A DNA stretch of 64,000 bases. It comes from Pseudoalteromonas sp049257235 (lineage in GTDB: Bacteria > Pseudomonadota > Gammaproteobacteria > Enterobacterales > Alteromonadaceae). Location: positions 18,799 through 82,798 of the forward strand of contig NZ_JBMMUF010000013.1 of the NCBI RefSeq assembly GCF_049257235.1, given 5' to 3'. Below, one piece after another: positions 45,190 through 54,095 of this stretch. Within the stretch, counting starts at the first letter, position 1. Every line of letters begins with the position of its first letter. Position numbers and translations under genes: made by a program. Under the pieces are notes generated by a model. That model ran no database searches and was not told the DNA's origin. It saw only the letters and a list, made by a program, of their open reading frames with translations.

Positions 45190-45289
45190 TTTTGCCCCCA
45201 GCACAGGCTGGATTTGTCACGCATTAGCGTGGGTTAACACAAGGGTACATGGGTACCAATTACCAAATTTTGGGCGCATTAGCCCTGTG

Positions 45290-45691
45290 TTAGGCGAAAA
45301 TGGGTGGGCGGAAAAAAGCAGTGTGTATAGAAAAAGGAAGCTGAACAGCAGCAGTGATAATAGACTCACCACCGGTATAAACGTCGGCCAAGGTTGGCAC
45401 TGAGTTCAAAGCGCTATAAGACGCGCAGGCATTAGGCGGACAATAACAGCTGTCATCGCAACAGTCATCACCAGCCATACTGTGTGCCATGTTTGCGCTC
45501 ACATGCTCCATCTCTTGATGGTTCATGTTGCTGTGGTCCATCATCGTCATTGAGGTAGCAGACATTGCATTGCCGTTGGCATGCATTGGCATCGACATTT
45601 CACACATCATTGCAGAACTAGCCGCTGCTTGCCCAAACATGGCAATCAGTACTACTGCAACAATCATGAGTTGTGAAACCAGTTTCGTCAT
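45290..45691 (-). CDS. CopL-like Met/His/Cys-rich exported copper-binding protein
   Basis: A 133-residue protein with a signal peptide (about 1-24) and a region (28-85) crowded with Met, His and Cys, including MCEMSMPMHANG, HSNMNHQEMEH and DDCCDDSCYCPP. The C-terminus FFRPPIFA is typical of CopL/DUF2946-like copper proteins. It probably binds copper in the periplasm and may modulate the operon, as CopL does elsewhere. It is the first gene; a 100-nt gap separates it from the DUF411 gene. The annotation to CopL type is based on composition and the C-terminal motif. Confidence 0.75.
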   Translation of the reverse strand: MTKLVSQLMIVAVVLIAMFGQAAASSAMMCEMSMPMHANGNAMSATSMTMMDHSNMNHQEMEHVSANMAHSMAGDDCCDDSCYCPPNACASYSALNSVPTLADVYTGGESIITAAVQLPFSIHTAFFRPPIFA

Positions 45692-45718
45692 AACGCTCTC
45701 GAATAATGTTCGATAAGT

Positions 45719-45747
45719 AGCCTAAGCTAATTTCACTTTAAAGTAAA
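45719..45747 (-). promoter_or_regulatory. Candidate promoter and palindrome of the copper-efflux operon
   Basis: On the minus strand TTTACT and TAGGCT are 17 nt apart, and the -35 region overlaps the palindrome ACTTTAAAGT (45735-45744). The site lies between the operon and the divergent AraC gene, so the regulator could act here. Confidence 0.45.
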
Positions 45748-45882
45748 TGATTTAGCGATTGCTGCTGCGCCTCGTTAATAAACTGGACAGCTGTTCTGAC
45801 ATGATTTGTCACAACTTTTTGGCACAAAGATGTGTTTTATTGGTTACAGTGTAAACCAAGCTGCAATCAAGGGATTATTGGC

Positions 45883-46755
45883 GTGTTATCAGCTACGTAC
45901 ATTGAAGTTAAACCACCCGCTTTGTTATCCCCCTTTATCGAGAGCATTGCCCTGCGCAAATTAGCCGGCTCATTGACGTGCTTACCTCAGGGTGTATTTC
46001 ATTTATTTTGTCATTGTGAACCCATACACTTTAGCCCTTTAGATAATACAACACACACTGTAGCAGCAGGCTCAAGCCTTCTGGGCCAACAACTAAGTTC
46101 ATATCAGCTCAAAAGTGACAAAGAACAATGGCTGATGGTGGTCTCACTTAAACCCTTCGCATTTTTCAAACAGCAAAAAATCAGCGCGTACGAGATAAAA
46201 AACACGCTACAAAGTAGCAAGGAAATCTTTGTCGACAACTGCGAGTTCGATGCGCTAATGCGATGGCTGCGGATGTTGCCAGCGCAGGCATCAGCAATAC
46301 AGTTACAACAAGGTGTCAGCATAATATTGCCATGGCTAAAACGGCAATTTATAGACACTGACTTCATTATCAATAGCAAACTAAGAGCTCAGACAAATGC
46401 CGTTTTGCTCTGCCGTGGCGACATACAAATCAATGAGATCTGTAGTCAATTTGACGTGAGCAAAGTCACTTTGCGAGATCACTTTATGGCTAATTTAGGC
46501 TTGTTACCTAAAGAGCTCTGTAAGGTATGGCGGTTAAACAACTTTGTGTTGCACGCATATAACAGGAAATCACATCTCATCGATGCGGCACTCGACGTCG
46601 GCTACTACGACCAAGCACACTTGAACAGAGAATTTAAGTCAGTGTGCGGCTTACCCCCAAAAACCTATTTTAAGGCTCATCCAGACTACACACTGGGGCA
46701 CGTATGTGATGTGATTCAACGTCGTTTTACCGGTGTATACGATCCCTTTATTTAG
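45883..46755 (+). CDS. AraC family transcriptional regulator divergent from the copper operon
   Basis: A 290-residue regulator. The C-terminal AraC domain (about 185-275) contains two helix-turn-helix motifs: INEICSQFDVSKVTLRDHF and IDAALDVGYYDQAHLNREFK, followed by GLPPKTYF. The N-terminal part is an AraC-type ligand domain of the DUF6597 style (PPALLSPFIESI). I chose the GTG at 45883 with AAGGGA 8 nt upstream; a GTG at 45832 lacks a ribosome site. It is divergent from the copper-efflux operon and may regulate it, though this is not shown. Confidence 0.85.
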   Translation: MLSATYIEVKPPALLSPFIESIALRKLAGSLTCLPQGVFHLFCHCEPIHFSPLDNTTHTVAAGSSLLGQQLSSYQLKSDKEQWLMVVSLKPFAFFKQQKISAYEIKNTLQSSKEIFVDNCEFDALMRWLRMLPAQASAIQLQQGVSIILPWLKRQFIDTDFIINSKLRAQTNAVLLCRGDIQINEICSQFDVSKVTLRDHFMANLGLLPKELCKVWRLNNFVLHAYNRKSHLIDAALDVGYYDQAHLNREFKSVCGLPPKTYFKAHPDYTLGHVCDVIQRRFTGVYDPFI

Positions 46756-46834
46756 CCCTTACTTTTTTACAATTTTTTTTATCCAAACACTGATTTACTA
46801 ACAAATAGACTCTCTCGAATAAGGGATTAAGAAC

Positions 46835-48223
46835 ATGAAAAGAATGAAAAAAGCGACAATCGCGCTGATACTAAGTTTCGCCAGCGCCCCCGTATTAGCA
46901 AAGCCAATCACTGAGGCCCAACAGCAAGAAGTAATCACAAAGATTACCCAATTAATGAGCGATAAGTATGTGTTCCCAGAAATGGCTGCACACACCAATA
47001 AAAAATTAACCGCCGCATTGAAAAATGGCGAATTCTCAAACTACCTAGACGATGAAGAATTTGCTGACGCGTTATCAACATGGCTACAACAGCACGCCGA
47101 AGATAGGCACCTGAGGGTAAAGGCAAATCCAGTCCAAAAAGACGTCAAGGGCGCAGAGTCTCGTCTGCATCAGAAATTAACCACAAAAGCGCGTTTTGAC
47201 AAACTCAATCAAGGCGTTGTCGAAGCCAAGGTATTTGCAGACAACATTGGCTATCTTGATTTACGTGGATTTTCCCATTTATCGCACAGCAAAACTTACA
47301 TCGACTCAGCAATGCAATTGCTGGCTAACAGCGATGCTGTGATCATAGACTTACGTAAAAATGGCGGAGGCTCTCCGCGAACCGTGCAATACCTGTGTAG
47401 TTACTTTTTTGATGAACCGCTATTACTCAACAGCCTTTATTTTCGCGAGGGTGATGAAACCCGAGATTTTTATGTGCTAGACGAAGTCAATGGCAAGAAA
47501 ATGCCTGATGTGCCACTTTATGTGCTTACCAGCAATAAGACATTCTCGGGCGCTGAGGAATTTAGCTACAACATGCAAACTCGCGACCGCGCAACGCTTA
47601 TTGGCACAACAACTGGTGGCGGAGCAAACCCCGGGGGTATGTTTACGATAGATGAGAACTTTCGCATGTTTATCGCAACGGGTACGGCAATCAACCCAGT
47701 CACCAAGACTAACTGGGAAAGTGTGGGTGTAAAACCTGATGTTGAAGTTGCTGCTGACGAGGCGTTAGATAAAGCGCTTGAGCTGGCCACAGCTCAGGTG
47801 AACGAATCATGGAGCGAACTCAAAGCGCAACGTGAAGTGCAATCTCAACAGCTATTGCAAATACTCGATAATGTTAAAAGCAGTAGCGATTCAATAGAGC
47901 AAATTAATGCTCAGTATCAACAAAAAGTAGTAGAGCTAGTAACTCAGCTTCAACTAGGCGATAGAGACTTAGCGATGCTCGCACACGAGCGCTGGCAGAA
48001 ATCTCCCCACTACGCAGCCTTCCTGTTTGAAATTGCGGTGGATATAAATGATAAAGAGACCTTCTTGTATGAATTTTGGGCTAGATCACTTGCCAAGATG
48101 GGCCATACCAAAGAAGCGCAGCAAATCATAAGTGTCGGTATCGATAAAGTCGAAGGAGATGAGCATATTACCATGCTCAAAGAAGCGCTCGCTGAGATCA
48201 CAAGCGCGACTAAAACACTTTAG
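46835..48223 (+). CDS. Exported S41 family (tail-specific type) peptidase
   Basis: A 462-residue protein with a signal peptide ending near VLAKP. The catalytic core (about 130-305) shows IGYLDLRGFS, AVIIDLRKNGGGSP and the nucleophile Ser in SNKTFSGAEEF, as in S41/IRBP-type peptidases. The C-terminal 150 residues are helical with a TPR-like segment. There is no PDZ domain. It likely trims periplasmic or external peptides. It is followed by a good terminator. Confidence 0.87.
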   Translation: MKRMKKATIALILSFASAPVLAKPITEAQQQEVITKITQLMSDKYVFPEMAAHTNKKLTAALKNGEFSNYLDDEEFADALSTWLQQHAEDRHLRVKANPVQKDVKGAESRLHQKLTTKARFDKLNQGVVEAKVFADNIGYLDLRGFSHLSHSKTYIDSAMQLLANSDAVIIDLRKNGGGSPRTVQYLCSYFFDEPLLLNSLYFREGDETRDFYVLDEVNGKKMPDVPLYVLTSNKTFSGAEEFSYNMQTRDRATLIGTTTGGGANPGGMFTIDENFRMFIATGTAINPVTKTNWESVGVKPDVEVAADEALDKALELATAQVNESWSELKAQREVQSQQLLQILDNVKSSSDSIEQINAQYQQKVVELVTQLQLGDRDLAMLAHERWQKSPHYAAFLFEIAVDINDKETFLYEFWARSLAKMGHTKEAQQIISVGIDKVEGDEHITMLKEALAEITSATKTL

Positions 48224-48248
48224 GTATTCACAGTCTAACTGCAAGACC

Positions 48249-48289
48249 AAAGCCGACATTTTTGCTTAATCCCTGCATGTCGGCTTTTT
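48249..48289 (+). terminator. Terminator of the S41 peptidase gene
   Basis: AAGCCGACAT (48250-48259) pairs with ATGTCGGCTT (48277-48286), followed by T5. Confidence 0.8.
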
Positions 48290-48310
48290 CATTCATGTCA
48301 GCTAGTACCA

Positions 48311-48559
48311 CTAGTGCTTTTTCTGCGGACCTCGCTGAATCATTTCTTTGCCATTTTCATACACATCCTGCGACACCCAACGTCCATATAACAACTGGTG
48401 ATTGTCATCTAGCACTGCAACAAACGGACGACCATCGGCATTGTTGGTCGCCAAAGCAATACCAGCTGCATTTTTAAGGCCCAAGGCACCGCTTTCAACT
48501 AAGCGTAAAAACTCTTCCAACGCCTCTAGGCTCTCAATGATTTCGTTATCGTTAATCAT
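48311..48559 (-). CDS. Small conserved-looking hypothetical protein
   Basis: An 82-residue acidic protein starting MINDNEIIESLEALEEF, with a short C-terminal basic tail (MIQRGPQKKH). It has no signal peptide or membrane segment. I do not recognise the family. GAGAG lies about 8-10 nt upstream of the ATG at 48559; an upstream in-frame extension has no ribosome site. It overlaps nothing and is transcribed in the same direction as the NERD gene upstream. Confidence 0.65.
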   Translation of the reverse strand: MINDNEIIESLEALEEFLRLVESGALGLKNAAGIALATNNADGRPFVAVLDDNHQLLYGRWVSQDVYENGKEMIQRGPQKKH

Positions 48560-48616
48560 CACTATCACTCTCTTAAATTCAGATGAGCCAAAGAGTAACA
48601 GGTCTGGGCCTGTGTA

Positions 48617-48630
48617 TAAACACGCCCTAG
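48617..48630 (-). repeat. End fragment of the TAGGGCGTGTT repeat
   Basis: On the minus strand CTAGGGCGTGTTTA matches the first 12 bases of the dispersed repeat. Nothing further matches. Confidence 0.35.
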
Positions 48631-48675
48631 GATTTAGGTATGTACTGGCGAATAAAGCGCAGTTCAAATGCGACG

Positions 48676-49662
48676 TCACTGAGTTCTTGCTCTGATTTCC
48701 TTAACCTGCTGTATATGTTCTCGGTAATCTTCTTCTGTTGTAGCTTCCTCGCGTAACTCCAGTAACACATTGATCATATTCAATTGCTCTGGTGTAAATA
48801 CAATCTCACGATAAGAAAGTATGTAATTAGTCATATCACTCAACATCACAACATTAGCTGGCATAGGCGTTTTAAAAGACGCTCTATCACCGAAAACCAC
48901 TAAAGATTCAATGCCTTTGTCTACATCCAAGTATTCTTGCACTGCTTTGCAATGCTTAAAATTCTGCCTAAGGGGGTTCATAAACTGCGTTTTTAAACGT
49001 ATCAAACTTTGGGTCCATTGCGCTTGGTATTCGCTGCCAAAAATCCAGCCCTTATAGTCCTTGCTTTCAATCACAAAAACACCAAAAGGTGTAACGAGCA
49101 AATGATCTACTTCCGTCCATTCGCCATTCTTGGTTTTGAAAAGCATATTTTTGTAAAGTGACACATCAGTTCGTTTTGTAAGCACTTTGAGTAATTGATT
49201 AACACGCCACTCCCCTAGATTTACTAATTTAAAGGGAAGTGCTATTCGATGCACGGCTATCAAGCCCAAGCAAAATAGAAAAAACAGCCCAATCATAAGG
49301 ACGCTTATGAACATCAGCCCTAACCCATAAGTAGCCTGTGTATATGTGTAGGTGTGCGTTTCACGTTGAATGTCTTTGGGCATCTTTTGGACTACCCTTG
49401 GTTCGTTTACATTGCTATTTTTCATTGGCTTTTGGGCGACATTGGTCACATAAATATGTTGGTTTGTTCGCTCAAATACCTTTGGATTTATGCAGTGTTT
49501 ATCCAGTTTTTGTTTAGCACTACGGTACTGCACTGACAATTTATTATGACTAAAGTCATTTGCCTGATGTTGCAGTAATATACATTCGGATTCAGTGTAT
49601 TGATCATTAGCGTATAGAGGTGAAGACAGAAGTACACACGCTAAAAGGGGTATCCATTTCAT
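48676..49662 (-). CDS. NERD-domain protein with signal sequence and membrane helix
   Basis: A 328-residue protein. The N-terminal signal MKWIPLLACVLLSSPLYA is followed by a short Cys-containing region, a membrane helix (about 115-140, GLGLMFISVLMIGLFFLF) and a NERD domain (about 155-280) with GEWTEVDHLLVTPFGVFVIESKDYKG split over VDHLLV and VIESKDY. NERD is a nuclease-related fold with a PD-(D/E)xK core, here D in VDH and ExK in ESK. Catalysis is unproven. Having both a signal peptide and a helix would place the NERD part in the cytoplasm. Function unknown. Confidence 0.75.
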   Translation of the reverse strand: MKWIPLLACVLLSSPLYANDQYTESECILLQHQANDFSHNKLSVQYRSAKQKLDKHCINPKVFERTNQHIYVTNVAQKPMKNSNVNEPRVVQKMPKDIQRETHTYTYTQATYGLGLMFISVLMIGLFFLFCLGLIAVHRIALPFKLVNLGEWRVNQLLKVLTKRTDVSLYKNMLFKTKNGEWTEVDHLLVTPFGVFVIESKDYKGWIFGSEYQAQWTQSLIRLKTQFMNPLRQNFKHCKAVQEYLDVDKGIESLVVFGDRASFKTPMPANVVMLSDMTNYILSYREIVFTPEQLNMINVLLELREEATTEEDYREHIQQVKEIRARTQ

Positions 49663-49723
49663 TTTTAATATCCACGTCCAATGTGAATGTCTTAAGGTAG
49701 GTGGCTTGGGTACGATTTTCAAC

Positions 49724-49755
49724 AAAAAAAGCAGGCTATCTGAGCCTGCTTTTTT
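49724..49755. terminator. Bidirectional terminator
   Basis: A7-GCAGGC-TATCTGA-GCCTGC-T6 can act on either strand. It ends the DUF3297 transcript on the minus strand. Confidence 0.8.
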
Positions 49756-49767
49756 ACATTTTGAATC

Positions 49768-50022
49768 TTATGACTCGCGGTAGAAGACTTCTACAGTGCC
49801 TTTGCTCTTAAGCAATAAAGGCTGGCCGCGGCGGTCAAGCGCTTTAGGTGAAGCTACTTTAATCCAACCTTCGCTGATGCAATATTCTTCTACGTCAAAA
49901 CGCTCTTTGCCGTTAAAACGCACGCCAATTTCATGCTGAAGGATTTCTTCGTTATAGAATTTGCTGCGTGGGTTGATAGATAGCATATCTGGAATAGCTG
50001 GCTTTGCACTTGAATCTGTCAT
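49768..50022 (-). CDS. DUF3297 family protein
   Basis: An 84-residue soluble protein of unknown function starting MTDSSAKPAIPDMLSINP; GVRFNGKERFDVEEYCISEGWIK and KALDRRGQPLLLKSKG are the family blocks (each read in parts). The family is common in gammaproteobacteria with no known role. The ATG at 50022 is the usual family start. Monocistronic, followed by a terminator. Confidence 0.85.
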   Translation of the reverse strand: MTDSSAKPAIPDMLSINPRSKFYNEEILQHEIGVRFNGKERFDVEEYCISEGWIKVASPKALDRRGQPLLLKSKGTVEVFYRES

Positions 50023-50177
50023 GGTGATGTTTCTTTGATATTTAAAGTGAACGCTATTGTAGGTAATCCTTGAGCAATGCTCAATCATCAAAACGCTCAA
50101 CTGATTTATTTGCACTGTTAAGGCGAGCGTAGGATAGTTACCTCAGTATAAATACATAACAAAAATAAAGGTTCGTC

Positions 50178-51326
50178 ATGACTAAACTCCCTATTCTTAC
50201 AGGTGCTTTGTTATGCGCTTTCTCGTCATTTGCAACCGAGCTCAGTGTAGAGGAGCAACGCATTGAAAAAGCGACTCAAGCCATGCCCAATGTATTGACC
50301 GCATTTTCAACCCAAGTTGAACAGTTTGAAAAGCAATGGCGCCAAGCTCAAAACTTTGCCCAAGCCAAAGCCTTAGTGCAAGAATACGCACATCAACTAT
50401 GGCAAGATGCCAAAGCCCGTATCGCTGCAACACAAAGCTATGATGACCGCGAATTGTATTGGGCACGCTTACTTTCAAGTAAGGTGATTCGTTCCATTAC
50501 AACAGGCTATGCCATGAGCGAAACTGAACAAAATGTATTGCTTAACTTACTTGAGCAAGGCAGCCGTGGGCAAAGCGACCTTGAATACACACATAACACG
50601 TCAAAGAAGATTCTACTAACAGGGTTTGATCCATTCTTGCTCGATAGAAACATTAACCAAAGCAACCCGTCAGGCGTTGCCGCGTTATTGCTCGACGGTC
50701 AAGTGATCAGTCATGATGGCATCGACGCACAGATCAATACCGTGATGATCCCAGTGCGCTATGAAGACTTTGACCAAGGTATGATTGAGGCCCTGCTTGC
50801 GCCCTACTACGCGCTTAATAGTGTCGATATGGTGGTCACTGTGAGTATGGGCCGCACTGATTTTGATTTGGAACGCTTCCCTGGTAAGCGCCGCAGTGTA
50901 ACCGCACCTGACAACGCGAATATCGTCTATGGTGGCACCCAAACTGCCCCAAAAATATCAAGCCTCAATGGCCGCCCATTACCAGGCAATGAATTTGTTG
51001 AGTTCAGTTTGCCCGTTGCACACATGCAACAAGCAAAAGGCCCTTACAAAATCAACGATAACCATGAAGTCACCACGCTTGAAAAAACCTTCAAACCAAA
51101 GTCGTTATCGGAGCTAGAGGGGGCAGTGGCTGTCAATGGAGGCGGTGGTGGCTATCTGTCGAATGAAATATCGTATCGCAGTATTCGCCTGCGCAATGAG
51201 TTGAACTCAGACATTCCAACTGGCCATATCCACACGCCACGCATTCAACAGTTTGAGCCTGAAACAGAGGCGAAAATAGTACAGCAAATAAGAACCATGT
51301 TAGAGCTCAGCTTAAAAGCACTGTGA
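50178..51326 (+). CDS. Exported C15-like pyroglutamyl peptidase homologue with Ser in place of Cys
   Basis: A 382-residue protein with a signal peptide (about 1-19), a helical N-terminal region (25-140) and a C15 peptidase-like core (143-360). ILLTGFDPF and SMGRTDFDLERF (likely catalytic Glu232) match pyroglutamyl peptidase I. The block that normally carries the nucleophilic Cys reads GGYLSNEISY, with Ser328 at that place, and GHIHTP holds the likely His352. Known C15 enzymes are cytoplasmic cysteine peptidases of about 215 aa, so this is an extended, exported variant. Activity is uncertain. Confidence 0.75.
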   Translation: MTKLPILTGALLCAFSSFATELSVEEQRIEKATQAMPNVLTAFSTQVEQFEKQWRQAQNFAQAKALVQEYAHQLWQDAKARIAATQSYDDRELYWARLLSSKVIRSITTGYAMSETEQNVLLNLLEQGSRGQSDLEYTHNTSKKILLTGFDPFLLDRNINQSNPSGVAALLLDGQVISHDGIDAQINTVMIPVRYEDFDQGMIEALLAPYYALNSVDMVVTVSMGRTDFDLERFPGKRRSVTAPDNANIVYGGTQTAPKISSLNGRPLPGNEFVEFSLPVAHMQQAKGPYKINDNHEVTTLEKTFKPKSLSELEGAVAVNGGGGGYLSNEISYRSIRLRNELNSDIPTGHIHTPRIQQFEPETEAKIVQQIRTMLELSLKAL

Positions 51327-51342
51327 CTTGCCATTTAATAAC

Positions 51343-51373
51343 AACGCGCCCTATTGGCGCGTTTTATTCTTTT
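51343..51373 (+). terminator. Terminator of the C15-like gene
   Basis: AACGCGCC-CTATT-GGCGCGTT followed by TTATTCTTTTT. Confidence 0.8.
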
Positions 51374-51385
51374 TAAACGCATGTT

Positions 51386-51739
51386 CTACACTACTTTTAA
51401 TACCCCTCGGTACATCTGCATTTGACAATGAAAAGCATACTCACCTTTTGCGAGTGCACCTAAGGCCACTTGAGTAACGTCGCCAATTTGCAACGTCGCG
51501 CTCACCTCGAGTGCTGGAAAAATAACAGTTTCAGCACAGGGGGATGGGTCTGTACGTTTAAATTGCACCGTAATATTCTGCCCTGCTTTGACCTCAACAG
51601 AGGAAGGAATATAAACACCATCAACCACTTCAATCAGCAGAGTCTTCTCAGCTATCGCGGTGCTAGGCGGTGTATATAACCAAAACCACCACACAATGGC
51701 ACCTATGAGCGCGAAACCAAGTATGTTTATGAGTATCAT
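51386..51739 (-). CDS. Membrane-anchored cupredoxin-domain protein
   Basis: A 117-residue protein with one N-terminal membrane helix (2-22) and a periplasmic cupredoxin-like domain. Candidate copper ligands are Cys in SPCAETV and Cys, His? and Met in FHCQMQMYRG. Related proteins lie next to CopA ATPases and are thought to hand copper over or hold it at the membrane. It follows copA by 10 nt on the same strand, so the two are co-transcribed from the CueR-type promoter. Confidence 0.8.
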   Translation of the reverse strand: MILINILGFALIGAIVWWFWLYTPPSTAIAEKTLLIEVVDGVYIPSSVEVKAGQNITVQFKRTDPSPCAETVIFPALEVSATLQIGDVTQVALGALAKGEYAFHCQMQMYRGVLKVV

Positions 51740-51749
51740 TGTATGAGTC

Positions 51750-53990
51750 CTAGTGCTCTTTAGCTTTAAAAAAGCGCAGTCGATTGGCGTTGGAGACCAC
51801 GGTAACTGACGAAAAACCCATCGCTGCGCCGGCGATAACAGGGCTTAACAGCACCCCAAAGAAGGGATACAAAGCCCCCGTCGCAAACACAATACCGACA
51901 CTATTATACGCAAATGCGCCAAACAAATTTTGTTTAATGTTACGAAGCGTTGCCTTACTCACTGCAATTGCATCAGCAAGGCCGTGCAATGAGCCGCGCA
52001 TCAAGGTGATGTCGGCACTCTCAATCGCCACATCTGTACCGGTGCCAATAGCGAAGCCCACATCGGCCAGTGCTAGAGCTGGCGCATCATTGATACCATC
52101 GCCTGTCATACCAACAACATGACCTTGCAGCTGTAATTGCCTTACCTTGTCAGCTTTATCTTCAGGTAAGACTTGTGCGACAAATTCACCTATTCCCACT
52201 TTAGCTGCAACCGCGGCGGCGGTGTCGTTATTGTCTCCGGTGAGCATGATCACCTCTATGCCATGCGCTTTTAAACGTGCAATTGCACCCACTGAATCAT
52301 CTTTGATGGGGTCAGCAACGGCAATGATCGCCGCCAACGTTCCATCAACTGCAAAGTACATGGGCGTTTTCGCCTGTTTTGCCAACTCTTGCACGCGATG
52401 CACATAGTCATCACAGGCAATTCCCCGCTCACTCATCAACTTTTCATTGCCAAAGAGCAGCGCTTTACCATCACAGCGACCTTCAACGCCCAACCCTGTA
52501 AGTGCGTTAAAGCCCTCTATTTTTAAAAGCTCAACTTGCTGCTGTTGCGCACTTTCAACAATGGCCTGCGCCAATGGATGCTCGGAACCACTCTCTAAGC
52601 TTGCAGCCAATTGCATTACGCTGTGCTCATCGTCGCCGTGGACCAGAACAATATCAGTGACCTTAGGTGCTCCTTCGGTAATGGTGCCCGTTTTATCCAA
52701 TATCATAGCGGTGATTTTTGACGCACTTTGCAGCGCCTCACCATTGCGGATCAGCACGCCTGCTTGAGCTGCTTTCCCTACTCCTACCATCACCGACATG
52801 GGTGTTGCCAACCCAAGCGCACAGGGACAAGCGATGATCAGCACGGTAGTTGCGCTAACAACCGCAAACGCGATGCTAGGCTGGGGGCCAAAGTTCAGCC
52901 ACGCAAGTGCACTGAGCACACAAATAATCATCACCGAAGGTACAAAATAGGCCGAGATGACATCGGCCATGCGCCCTATGGATGGCTTAGAGTTTTGCGC
53001 CCTTTTGACCATGTCAATAATGTGCGCTAACGCAGTATCTTTACCCACGTGCGTTGCCGAAAAAACCACCATACCAGATTTATTAATCGTACCCGCGGCC
53101 ACCTCATCACCTTTGCCTTTTGCAACAGCCATGGGCTCACCTGTGAGCATTGACTCATCAACCGCTGTATGTCCTTCAAGTACGACCCCATCAACCGGAA
53201 TTTTCTCTCCCGGCTTCACTTTAACGGCATCGCCTTTTAGCACGCTCTCAATAGCTATACGCACTTCTTTGCCATCTCTGATAACGGTTGCTGTTTTGGC
53301 CTGTAAGCCAATAAGGCGCTTTATCGCTTCAGATGTTTTACCCCGAGCTTTGACCTCTAAGGCCAAACCTAAATCAACCAATCCGATGATCATCGCAGTC
53401 GCTTCAAAGTATACATGTCGCGCCATCATCGGCACTGCATCAGGTATAAACACCACAACCATGGAGTACAACCACGCCGTTGCTGTGCCAAGCGCTATTA
53501 ACGTATCCATATTCGCTGAGTGATTTAGGAAGCTGCGCCACGCACCAACATAAAAATGACGACCTGCAAAATACATGACCACCAAGGTTAGAACGCCAAC
53601 CACCAGCCAAGCCAGACGCTCATTGGTGGTATTAACCGTCATAGCTCCACCCAATAAACCATATAGCATGAGTGGCACGCCCAAAGACAAAGCGATAACA
53701 GTGTGGCGAATGAGTTTTTTGTAATATGCCCAGTCAGCGGCCTCTTTCTCATCAAACGCATCATCAACATCACTGGTGTCAAAAGCTTTGGCGTTATAAC
53801 CCGCAGATTCTACTGCGCAAATGAGTGTTTTGATGTCAGCAGTACCAGTAACCACAACCGTCCTGTCAGCAAAATTCATCTGTGCATCTTCAACGCCATA
53901 AGTGGCCTTCAGCGCTTTTTCTATTTTGCCCACACAACTTGCGCAACCCGCACCTTCTATTAAAAGTTGTTGCTGGCGTGACTTTGACAT
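51750..53990 (-). CDS. copA: Copper-exporting P1B-type ATPase CopA
   Basis: A 746-residue Cu(I) ATPase. One N-terminal heavy-metal-associated domain has GCASC. Eight membrane segments follow, with the ion motif CPC in IIACPCALGLATP. The cytoplasmic loops show TGE (actuator), the phosphorylation site DKTGT, HPLA (nucleotide binding) and GDGINDAPAL. It exports Cu(I) to the periplasm. The ATG at 53990 follows AAGGAG by about 7 nt. A CueR-type promoter lies 100 nt upstream. Confidence 0.95.
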   Translation of the reverse strand: MSKSRQQQLLIEGAGCASCVGKIEKALKATYGVEDAQMNFADRTVVVTGTADIKTLICAVESAGYNAKAFDTSDVDDAFDEKEAADWAYYKKLIRHTVIALSLGVPLMLYGLLGGAMTVNTTNERLAWLVVGVLTLVVMYFAGRHFYVGAWRSFLNHSANMDTLIALGTATAWLYSMVVVFIPDAVPMMARHVYFEATAMIIGLVDLGLALEVKARGKTSEAIKRLIGLQAKTATVIRDGKEVRIAIESVLKGDAVKVKPGEKIPVDGVVLEGHTAVDESMLTGEPMAVAKGKGDEVAAGTINKSGMVVFSATHVGKDTALAHIIDMVKRAQNSKPSIGRMADVISAYFVPSVMIICVLSALAWLNFGPQPSIAFAVVSATTVLIIACPCALGLATPMSVMVGVGKAAQAGVLIRNGEALQSASKITAMILDKTGTITEGAPKVTDIVLVHGDDEHSVMQLAASLESGSEHPLAQAIVESAQQQQVELLKIEGFNALTGLGVEGRCDGKALLFGNEKLMSERGIACDDYVHRVQELAKQAKTPMYFAVDGTLAAIIAVADPIKDDSVGAIARLKAHGIEVIMLTGDNNDTAAAVAAKVGIGEFVAQVLPEDKADKVRQLQLQGHVVGMTGDGINDAPALALADVGFAIGTGTDVAIESADITLMRGSLHGLADAIAVSKATLRNIKQNLFGAFAYNSVGIVFATGALYPFFGVLLSPVIAGAAMGFSSVTVVSNANRLRFFKAKEH

Positions 53991-54095
53991 ACATATCTCC
54001 TTGCTAAGAGTACGCACAATAAATTCGCTAAATCATAAAGTGATATTGATGCTTAAGGCTACAAGGTGTTGCCTGCAACAATTGCTTATAAATCA

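Noticed and set aside
52147..53523. Long plus-strand frames opposite copA
   Set aside because: They mirror the ATPase gene, which has all P-type motifs.
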